DNA of 35,984 nucleotides, from contig SIAF01000008.1 of assembly GCA_009691905.1 (NCBI GenBank), positions 1 through 35,984 of the forward strand, read 5' to 3'. Of this stretch, positions 8,152-15,116 are shown one piece after another (position 1 is the stretch's first letter; every line of letters begins with the position of its first letter). The stretch comes from Planctomycetaceae bacterium. GTDB lineage: Bacteria > Planctomycetota > Planctomycetia > Planctomycetales > Planctomycetaceae. The notes under the pieces are model-generated. The model was not told the origin of the DNA. It ran no database searches and saw only the letters and a list, made by a program, of their open reading frames with translations. The position numbers and the translations under genes are program-made.

Positions 8152-9258
8152 ATGCTATTCGATCTTTCCTTCAACTATTTGCTGGCCCTGGCCGCCTGGA
8201 TGGCGGCTCTGGCCGGCGGTTTCGTGCTGCTGTTGTGGCTGCGGCGCCACTGGGGTGCGATACGGCACCAGCGCGTCAAATGGGCCAACCTCGGTTTATC
8301 GCTGTGGATGTTTCTGGTCGCGCTGACCGGGGTCGAACTGTATTTCGCCGTGATTTACGACCAGAGCGACTCGTTCAACATGACGAACGTGTCCAAGCAC
8401 TGGTTCACGAGGCACATCAAACCGGTGCAGAAGACGCTGAATTTCAATGACGGCCAATCGACGGTCTATCGCGACCTCCAGGCATTCCCCACTCAACTGG
8501 CTGACGGGCAACAGCACCTCTGCTTCGTCGGCGACAGTTTTACGTTCGGTCACGGAGTGCCGAACTGCGCCGATCGATTCAGTGACCGCATCGGCGTCTC
8601 TCTCGAACGACAGGCCCCTGGCAAGTTCGTGGTATCGAATCTGGCCGATGCCGGCCTCGATTTGAATGTGATCGCGTGGCTGATCGAAGAACTGGCGAGG
8701 GACAAGCTGCCAGTCGACACCATTGTCTACGTGATGTGTCTCAACGACATCGAGAAATTCAACCCGGAAACCGAAGCGCTCTATCGTGAGATCGCCGCAC
8801 GTGCACCGCAGTCATTCCTGTTGCGAGACACCTACTTTTTTAATCTCCTGTACTATCGAATGCAGCAGCTTCAGTCGCCGCGCATCGGCGGCTATTACTC
8901 GTATCTGCAGGATTCGTACGCGTCGATTGCGTGGTATAAGATGCAGGCCAAGCTGGACGATCTGCGCCGACTTTGTGTGCACAGTCGAATGCAACTGCGT
9001 GTTGCCGTGTTTCCGTTTTTGCACAACCTGGGGCCCGATTATCCCTTTACCCGGGCCCATCGGCAAATTGTCGAGTATTGCGAGCAACACGACATCCCGG
9101 TGCTCGATTTGCAACCGGTGCTTGAACCGCATATCGCAAAGGGTTTGACCGTCAGTCGCCTCGACGCGCACCCTAACGAGCGGGCTCACGCGCTGGCCGC
9201 CGAGGCGATCGAACGCGAACTTCTGAACAACCTGCGGGTCGAATCAATCGACCGATAG
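8152..9258 (+). CDS. Membrane-anchored SGNH-hydrolase-like protein
   Basis: 368 aa. Two N-terminal membrane segments (about 5-29 and 45-65) are followed by an extracytoplasmic or cytoplasmic SGNH/GDSL-type domain. Block I is GDSFTFGHG with nucleophile Ser129. A block-III-like MCLNDIEKFNPE contains an Asn. The C-terminal catalytic block is RLDAHPNERAH (Asp338, His340), the D-x-H-P-N variant common in membrane-linked SGNH proteins. Such proteins often esterify or de-esterify (acetylate) polysaccharides, but the substrate here is unknown. The ATG at 8152 is chosen because hydrophobic sequence starts immediately after it; a GTG at 8059 would add a polar, unlikely 31-residue extension. The gene is convergent with the AhpD-like gene. 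Confidence 0.8.
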   Translation: MLFDLSFNYLLALAAWMAALAGGFVLLLWLRRHWGAIRHQRVKWANLGLSLWMFLVALTGVELYFAVIYDQSDSFNMTNVSKHWFTRHIKPVQKTLNFNDGQSTVYRDLQAFPTQLADGQQHLCFVGDSFTFGHGVPNCADRFSDRIGVSLERQAPGKFVVSNLADAGLDLNVIAWLIEELARDKLPVDTIVYVMCLNDIEKFNPETEALYREIAARAPQSFLLRDTYFFNLLYYRMQQLQSPRIGGYYSYLQDSYASIAWYKMQAKLDDLRRLCVHSRMQLRVAVFPFLHNLGPDYPFTRAHRQIVEYCEQHDIPVLDLQPVLEPHIAKGLTVSRLDAHPNERAHALAAEAIERELLNNLRVESIDR

Positions 9259-9387
9259 CAAACCGGCCGACTGATTTCATGCAGGAGTGCTTTCGGCGTA
9301 CTGGTCGTCGCGTTAGCCGAACGTCTGCGCAAGCCTGGCTGAACCGGCACGGCAATTCTCAGAAGTTGCCTGTATACAGCCGTTCTC

Positions 9388-10833
9388 CTACTGTTCGAGT
9401 TGTAATCCGGCCGCTTCGGTCAGCCTGTCAAAGAATGCGGCTTGTGTGATCTGATAGACGATTTCGGCCACATTCTGGTCGTCAAACAACTTGCGCAGCC
9501 GCGCGAAATCGTCGTCGGTGATCAGCGCCGGATCAACCGTGATCGTCCGGGCGAATTGCACGACCTCGCGATCGACGGGCGATGCAAGCTCTTTGGGCTG
9601 ATCGAGAGCGAAGATCTGCTCGTCGGTGAAGCCCAGGCCCTGGAGTCTCTGGATAGCATGCCCCAGGGCATACCAGGCGCGATCGTGACGGGCGCCGACG
9701 TAGGCGATAATCGCCTTCCAGCGCGGGTCGAGCGTCCCCTTTTCGAAGACGGCCTGATACGAGGTTATTCGCTGTGCACCGGTTTTGGGATTTGCCGCCA
9801 GCAGTCGAACCCATTGCGCAGGGGCCTTGCCGTCCGTTTTTCCGCTGACGAGGCTTCTCGTTGCCGATTCGTCCGCCACGCCCAGACGCGACGTTCGCGT
9901 GCGTGCGGCGGCGAGAGCGGCATCGACTTCAGCCCGCGTTTCGAGGGCAGGGCGCGGGCGCGACCGGGGAGGGGCAAGGCCCGTTTCAGCGGCTGTCGCG
10001 TTCAGGGGAGCGACGCGGCTTACTTTCGACGCGTACTGTGTCGACGTCGGGCGAACGAAGGGGAACGACACGTCCTGCTTGATCCGCAGCGGGCCTGTCC
10101 AGCGATTGGTCGCATTGAATCCCGCGACCGCCATGACGATTTCCGCGATCTGCGTCTCGTCGTAATGCGCGCGCAGGGCCTCGATGTCCTGGTCATTGAT
10201 CGCATAGGGCTCGAACGAGAGCTTGCTGGCGAACGCAAACGCTTCCTTCTTCGCCGCGTCGAACTCGAGCCAGTCACCATCGAGTGCGGCGAGTTGATCG
10301 TCGCTGACCCCCCGCGACGCCAGACCCGACTCCTGGTGTCCGAGACAATAGGTGCAATTGTTTCCGCGCGAAACGATCCAGAACAGCATCGTTCGGAACG
10401 ACGGATCAAAGGTCGAGTCGGCATTCTGATTGGTTCCGGCGCGCGCCCGTTCGATGTCGCTCGAACGGCCGAAGCCATAGTCTGCGAGATACCAGGCCCG
10501 CATCCGGCCGTTGTTGGCCAGCCCGAGACGGCGCGGTTTTTCGCCGTCCTGCGCGGCCTTGGCTTTCTGTTCTTCGATCAAGGCTTTCTCTTCTTCCGTC
10601 ACCGGAGGCAGCGGCAACCGCGGCAGCGATGCCTTAGAGGCATCGAGGGCCCGTTTCATGTCATCGCGCGTTACCGGAACCGGGTCCGGAATTGAGGTCC
10701 CCGGCGGCTCATCAGCCACGGCGAATGGGGCGACACTCAGCAACAATCCCAGCGCCAATCCGCCTGCGGATTGACGCCGACCAGCCCAGGCTGTCACCAG
10801 TGCCGCAGTCATGACGAATCGATTTCGAATCAT
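9388..10833 (-). CDS. Secreted protein with two AhpD/carboxymuconolactone-decarboxylase-like domains
   Basis: 481 aa with a Sec signal peptide (about residues 1-40, ending SVAPFAVA). The mature protein has two alpha-helical CMD/AhpD-like halves. The first carries the redox motif CTYCLGH (Cys160, Cys163, His166), as in AhpD and related peroxidase-linked proteins. The second half (about 310-475) repeats the architecture, from DPRWKAIIAYVGARHDRAWYALGH on, but lacks both cysteines. AhpD-like proteins act in thiol-dependent peroxide reduction; an exported tandem form is unusual, and its partner is unknown. The start at 10833 is preceded by GGGAGAGATCC, a good ribosome binding site. The lipoprotein gene ends 74 bp upstream of this start, so shared transcription is possible. 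Confidence 0.8.
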   Translation of the reverse strand: MIRNRFVMTAALVTAWAGRRQSAGGLALGLLLSVAPFAVADEPPGTSIPDPVPVTRDDMKRALDASKASLPRLPLPPVTEEEKALIEEQKAKAAQDGEKPRRLGLANNGRMRAWYLADYGFGRSSDIERARAGTNQNADSTFDPSFRTMLFWIVSRGNNCTYCLGHQESGLASRGVSDDQLAALDGDWLEFDAAKKEAFAFASKLSFEPYAINDQDIEALRAHYDETQIAEIVMAVAGFNATNRWTGPLRIKQDVSFPFVRPTSTQYASKVSRVAPLNATAAETGLAPPRSRPRPALETRAEVDAALAAARTRTSRLGVADESATRSLVSGKTDGKAPAQWVRLLAANPKTGAQRITSYQAVFEKGTLDPRWKAIIAYVGARHDRAWYALGHAIQRLQGLGFTDEQIFALDQPKELASPVDREVVQFARTITVDPALITDDDFARLRKLFDDQNVAEIVYQITQAAFFDRLTEAAGLQLEQ

Positions 10834-10907
10834 GGATCTCTCCCGAGGGACTTGTGAGTTCTCTGACAAACCAAACACCGGGGCCGGCGCACTTCGCACC
10901 GACTTGT

Positions 10908-11336
10908 TTAGTCGGTGACGTCAAAGGCACGCAGGACGGTAATTGCCGGCTGCATGGTGACGTCGTAGGCCACAGTCTTCTGCTGCTCCGACTGACCCTC
11001 ATCAGAAACGGTGAGGACGGCGTTGACACGCCAGTTACCCCCGTTCTTCTGGGGCGCCCCCGACATCTGGTAACCCTTGAGCGCCTTTCCCGCCTGCCAG
11101 TCTTCGTCGGCGACGTGAATTGAGGGGGTTTCACTTTTGAGCTGATCGGGTTGCTTGCCCGCCTTCCAGGCGTCGAGCGCCGTCGACACGGCTTTGCCGG
11201 CGTCCTCAGTCCTTCCCGTCGGCCCGGCAGGCTGCGCGCCACACCCTGCCACGCCTAACAAACCGAGCATCAGCAAACCAAAGACCAAGCCCCGGATCCG
11301 GGCTACCTGGCCGCGACATACATCGATCTCGATCAT
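10908..11336 (-). CDS. Small lipoprotein of unknown function
   Basis: 142 aa. The N-terminus contains a hydrophobic segment (17-30) and a lipobox LGVAGC with Cys32, so the protein should be lipid-anchored in a membrane. The mature part is short and predicted soluble, ending in a beta-rich stretch (WRVNAVLTVSDEGQ...AYDVTMQPAITVLRAF). No domain is recognised. The gene lies 83 bp downstream of the DUF1559 gene on the same strand; in planctomycetes small lipoproteins often follow DUF1559 genes, so the two may be co-transcribed. The ATG at 11336 has a GGAG about 10 nt upstream; a longer reading frame exists but would bury the signal peptide. Confidence 0.75.
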   Translation of the reverse strand: MIEIDVCRGQVARIRGLVFGLLMLGLLGVAGCGAQPAGPTGRTEDAGKAVSTALDAWKAGKQPDQLKSETPSIHVADEDWQAGKALKGYQMSGAPQKNGGNWRVNAVLTVSDEGQSEQQKTVAYDVTMQPAITVLRAFDVTD

Positions 11337-11419
11337 CGAATTCTCACTCCGGAAACAAGCGTGTATGAATGATGGACAACCAGACTTTGGTTGCGGAAAG
11401 CCGCCCTCGCCTGCCCGCA

Positions 11420-12409
11420 CTAAAACTCGCCCGCCACCTCACCACTCGCCCGTGTGCCGATCGCGCGCCAAGTCGCCAGATTGACATTGTCGCTCACGAA
11501 CCGAACCGAACCGTCACACATCAGCACATGCACGCCGCCGGTGTGGTAGCTTGCCGCAGTCGTGGCGATGCGGCCCGGAGGAAACATGCACGAGCGCGCG
11601 TTGGGGCCGGCCACGTGGAAATACTGCGAAGTCGAGTGGTACGACTGCATCCACGGCGCGCCGACGTTCGAGACCCCCTGCATCGACAAATTGTTGACGT
11701 CGGTCGCCCGACACAGCGTGATCGCCTCGTCAGGGGTCGCGGGATACGTTCCCGGCCGAAAGGTATCGGTCAGCGACGACAGGCTGTTATTGAAGTCTCC
11801 GATTTGATGTTCGCTGAAGGCCGCGGTATTGCTGGTCCCGTCACGCACCTCGGCAATCGCCAGGGCCATTTTGGGGATAAACACCCCGTTGGGGGCCGGC
11901 ATCCCGTAATTCGAATCGCCGACGACGGTGGAGGGCTGGCTATTGAGAATCCCGCTTCCCTGAGAGGCGCGATAACTTGTCGCAGCCCAGCCGATAGGAA
12001 CAAGCGACGTCGAATCCGACGGACAAAGGAACGACGGCACCACGACCGAGAGCGGCCCGGCATTGACCACGTTGGCGTAGGACACGTTGAAGTTGATCTG
12101 GTTGTACAGCGGCGTCTGATCCATGAACGGCAACAGGAACGTGTGCACCGACATCGAGTTGACGGTGCTGCTTCCGCACATCGGAAACACTCGATTCTGG
12201 TCGAGATAATTGTGCATCCCCAGGCCGATCTGCTTGAGGTTGTTTTTACACTGCGCGCGGCGGGCCGCTTCGCGGGCCTGCTGCACGGCAGGCAGCAAGA
12301 GCGCGATCAAAACGGTGATGATGGCAATCACCACCAGCAATTCGATTAATGTGAAGGCACGCCGACGTCCGCGCGACAAACGACTCGACTGTGAAGTCCA
12401 GGGCAACAT
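11420..12409 (-). CDS. DUF1559 protein with prepilin-type N-terminus and H-X9-DG motif
   Basis: 329 aa. The N-terminus has a type IV prepilin-like cleavage and methylation site: RRRA|FTLIELLVVIAI, with cleavage expected before Phe19 and the conserved Glu at +5 (Glu23), followed by a single long hydrophobic helix. The DUF1559 region follows (QQAREAARRAQCKNNLKQIG near 47-66). Near the C-terminus HTGGVHVLMCDG is the H-X9-DG motif. Planctomycete genomes hold many paralogues of this family; they may be pseudopilins of a type II secretion-like system, but the role is unproven. AGGAG lies 7 nt before the ATG. Four Cys residues in the mature part could form disulphides. Confidence 0.93.
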   Translation of the reverse strand: MLPWTSQSSRLSRGRRRAFTLIELLVVIAIITVLIALLLPAVQQAREAARRAQCKNNLKQIGLGMHNYLDQNRVFPMCGSSTVNSMSVHTFLLPFMDQTPLYNQINFNVSYANVVNAGPLSVVVPSFLCPSDSTSLVPIGWAATSYRASQGSGILNSQPSTVVGDSNYGMPAPNGVFIPKMALAIAEVRDGTSNTAAFSEHQIGDFNNSLSSLTDTFRPGTYPATPDEAITLCRATDVNNLSMQGVSNVGAPWMQSYHSTSQYFHVAGPNARSCMFPPGRIATTAASYHTGGVHVLMCDGSVRFVSDNVNLATWRAIGTRASGEVAGEF

Positions 12410-12783
12410 GGAAAACTCCTTCGTACGAAATGAGAACCAGAAGACAGAATGACGATCACTTCCAGAAAGACGCGTAAATCCATCGCACAAGCCCGCGAAT
12501 CGAACGAACAATCCGTTGTTCAGCCTCAGAACGAGCACCAAGTCCCGAACGACAGGACAGACGGGGCCACTTTTTACGCGGCAACCAGCGGCGTTTCGCT
12601 TCAAAGGAGACGATCGCAGCTTCGGCTCACAAGCTGCGACGCGATCGAATCTCGATCTTGCCGAGCAAGTGGCGCATCAGCACCCCACAAGTCGTGGGTA
12701 CATGCGATCCCCTTCAAGCAAGGCCGGCGGACCGCCATGCGCCATGCGCAACGCGGCTGCGACCTCGAGAAGCACCGCGGCGA
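12410..12783. other. 374-bp intergenic region
   Basis: No gene is supported here. The DUF1559 ribosome binding site (AGGAG) is at its left edge, and its promoter presumably lies within. Two small dyads are visible: a 9-bp stem at 12614-12639 and a 5-bp stem around 12684-12698. Confidence 0.5.
12614..12639 (-). terminator. Hairpin downstream of the Cys-rich secreted protein gene
   Basis: TCGCAGCTT (12614-12622) and AAGCTGCGA (12631-12639) form a perfect 9-bp stem with an 8-nt loop. On the minus strand it lies about 145 bp after the stop at 12784 and before the DUF1559 gene. No clean T-run follows, so an intrinsic terminator is only one possibility. Confidence 0.3.
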
Positions 12784-13245
12784 TTACCGGGGCGGGCGAA
12801 GAATGCTCAAGCCGAAGGCCTCCGCGACAAATTCGCGAGGCTCGGCGAACAGCGACGACGTCGAAACCAGGCTCGGGCAATACTCGCCGGCCTGACAGGC
12901 CCAGCGATCGATCGAGACATTGATCTTCGGCATCGGTGCCGATGGAGGCATCGATCCATCGGAACAATGCGGACCGCGGCAAGCGGGCCGAGCGGGATTC
13001 GCGTCGCGGTCGGCCGCATCGACAAAGCCAATGTAGCTTGCCGCCTTGTCAGCGGACACCGAACCAGGCGCCACAGGACCATGATCCATCGCGACATGCC
13101 GACCGCGGATCAGCACATAGTCGCCGCAACCGGCGTCAGCCCGATTCGGCAAAACGGCCAACCCCACAAGCAGCGCCAACGCTGCCGCAATTCGATTGCG
13201 GAACGTGAATGCATTTCGTGAATGGAACCGGCTGAAACCGCGCAT
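12784..13245 (-). CDS. Small secreted Cys-rich protein of planctomycete type
   Basis: 153 aa. A long signal peptide (Arg-rich n-region, hydrophobic 19-32, cleavage after NRADA at residue 38) is followed by a short mature protein with GCGDYVLIRG at its start, a central PACRGPHCSDGSMPP and a WACQAGEYC segment. The five mature cysteines suggest disulphides outside the cytoplasm. I recall similar short proteins with 'CGDYV' and 'C-x-GP-x-C' in planctomycetes but know no function. The ATG at 13245 is selected because the signal peptide follows it; no strong ribosome binding site is seen. It is transcribed away from the reductase gene's stop, 229 bp downstream of it. Confidence 0.65.
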   Translation of the reverse strand: MRGFSRFHSRNAFTFRNRIAAALALLVGLAVLPNRADAGCGDYVLIRGRHVAMDHGPVAPGSVSADKAASYIGFVDAADRDANPARPACRGPHCSDGSMPPSAPMPKINVSIDRWACQAGEYCPSLVSTSSLFAEPREFVAEAFGLSILRPPR

Positions 13246-13474
13246 ACGACCGCTCAAACGGCAAAACCAACGTCGCGAAGGGAGGTCAATGGAGTTGTCA
13301 GAATTCGCCAGAACAGGCCACCAGAACAGCGGCACACCCTAGCACTCGTACAATACGCCGCCAATTTCGCATTTGCAAGATGCAAATTCGAAATTCTCCG
13401 CTGCCGGCTGAAAATGCCGACGACGTTGCCGAGCGATCACGGCTTCGGGATCAGGGTCGTGACGGCCGGGGAAA

Positions 13475-14971
13475 CTACCCGGCGGCGGCCGCCGAGGCCG
13501 AGGGTGCGGCGACCGCAGCCTCAACCAGGCAACTCAGGGCACGCGTCAGCACAGGCTGCGGGACGCTCTCACCCGAGATTCGAACGTGCTGCAGCAAGGC
13601 CTCGTCGATCGTCGTGCGTCCGCTCGCAAGATCGGCCAGCAGATCGACGTCGCACTGCAGCGTGGCCACGCGCTGCGGATGCAAACCCAAATCAGCGGCC
13701 ACGATTTCATCACCGCTCAGCGACAGGCTCCAATCGCCGCCGCCGTGTCCGGTGACGCGCAGCCCCAGCCGAAACGGCGCGATGTTGTGATTGGCAGCCG
13801 GCCCCGCCGAATCGAGGAATTGTTCGAGCGCGCCGGCAACGTCAAAGTGCGGTTCGACCGGTTTCGCTCGCGGCGAGGTGAAATTCACTCCGATCGCCCA
13901 ATCGGCCATGCGACGCAACATGCGACGGTCGACGTGCGGACACGGCAGGTGCGGGGCGGCAGTGCGCGTGGCTGTCGCATCGAATGTCGGGTCGTCCTTC
14001 CAGTACGAACTGTAAACTTTGATCAGTTCGCAAAATAGTTGTTCGATTTCGGTGAGGCCGGTCAATTGCGTCCCGCCCCCCACCAGGCGGACCCCGTAAA
14101 AGCCGCACGATTCTTCGAGCACATCGGCGAGCATGCGGGCCGTCACAGGATGTTGCGGAGTCAAGTGGTACGTCGCCCCGTGGTGTTGGGGGTGCGTCAT
14201 CACGTGCACCATCACGGCCGAGACCCAGTCGACGGGGACCAGATTCTTGGTTTCGAAGGTCGACAGCGGAAATCGCGTTTGCGTCGAAACCCGGCCGGTG
14301 GAATTGACCTCCATCGCACGGACCATCGTATACGCCGCCTGCAAGGGGGCGTAAAAGCCATGATAGGTCGTCGTGAATGAATTCTGCGAATCGCCGACGA
14401 TAATCGCCGGCCGAAAGACCGTCAGGCTGTCCAGAAAGCTGGCCGATCGCACTATTTTTTCGGCCTGAATCTTGCTTTGCTCGTAGTCGTTCGACAGGGT
14501 CTGGCCGACGTCCAGATCCGATTCCAGAATCCTTCCCTGACGCTGCCCGCAGACGTAGGCGGTCGACACGTGATGGAATTGCCGAATTCGTGCGTTGCGA
14601 CACAACTCAAGGACGTTGCGCAGCCCCTCGACATTCGATCGCCAGGGTTCGCTGGCCGGCCCCGTGCTTTGAAACGACAGACTGGCCGCGTTGTGCAGCA
14701 TGGCGTCGCAGTTCTCGGCCACCCAGCGCATCCCGCGGGCGTCGAGCCCCAGGTCGGGTTCGGTAATGTCACCTTCCATGACGACCGGCCGTGGCAGCTT
14801 GCAACCGAGCTGCTTGTCCCAATAGCACATCACGTTTTCGACTCGATGCAGGGCCGTGGCGCGCCTCGAGGGGCGCACCAGAACGGCAACAGGCACGTCG
14901 GAAAGAGTCAGGTCCTTGATCAGGTACCGACCCAGGAGCCCGGTCGCTCCGGTCAGAAACGTATAGGCCAT
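13475..14971 (-). CDS. Thioester-reductase-like SDR with C-terminal SCP2-like region
   Basis: 498 aa. The N-terminal 370 residues form an extended SDR/NAD(P)-binding domain of the 'male sterility' type, which reduces acyl thioesters to aldehydes or alcohols. Visible are the cofactor loop TGATGLLG (residues 7-14), the active-site strand HVSTAYVCG (134-142) and the catalytic YEQSK (Tyr163, Lys167). The C-terminal part (about 385-490), with CDVDLLADLASGRTTIDEAL and HVRISGE, resembles a sterol-carrier-protein-2 lipid-binding domain. The fusion suggests that a lipid or acyl substrate is handled by the same chain. AAGGGA lies about 9 nt before the ATG. It is 145 bp downstream of an RND exporter gene on the same strand, with a perfect hairpin in the gap. 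Confidence 0.82.
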   Translation of the reverse strand: MAYTFLTGATGLLGRYLIKDLTLSDVPVAVLVRPSRRATALHRVENVMCYWDKQLGCKLPRPVVMEGDITEPDLGLDARGMRWVAENCDAMLHNAASLSFQSTGPASEPWRSNVEGLRNVLELCRNARIRQFHHVSTAYVCGQRQGRILESDLDVGQTLSNDYEQSKIQAEKIVRSASFLDSLTVFRPAIIVGDSQNSFTTTYHGFYAPLQAAYTMVRAMEVNSTGRVSTQTRFPLSTFETKNLVPVDWVSAVMVHVMTHPQHHGATYHLTPQHPVTARMLADVLEESCGFYGVRLVGGGTQLTGLTEIEQLFCELIKVYSSYWKDDPTFDATATRTAAPHLPCPHVDRRMLRRMADWAIGVNFTSPRAKPVEPHFDVAGALEQFLDSAGPAANHNIAPFRLGLRVTGHGGGDWSLSLSGDEIVAADLGLHPQRVATLQCDVDLLADLASGRTTIDEALLQHVRISGESVPQPVLTRALSCLVEAAVAAPSASAAAAG

Positions 14972-14997
14972 TGTGCAAATTCCCTTGAGCCATCTGG

Positions 14998-15021
14998 AAC
15001 GAACGGCATCTGCCGTTCGTT
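14998..15021. promoter_or_regulatory. Perfect 11-bp palindrome between RND exporter and reductase genes
   Basis: AACGAACGGCA (14998-15008) and its exact reverse complement (15011-15021) are separated by 2 nt. The dyad lies 27 bp upstream of the reductase ATG and 96 bp downstream of the exporter stop (minus strand). No T-run follows on either strand, so an operator or processing hairpin is as likely as a terminator. Confidence 0.45.
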
Positions 15022-15116
15022 ATACCCGCCAATCCGGGATTGTATCCACTGGGCGCAGTCGCCTCAACTTATGCGTCGATTCACAGCCACAACCGGCTCG
15101 CCGGCTGACGTTGACA

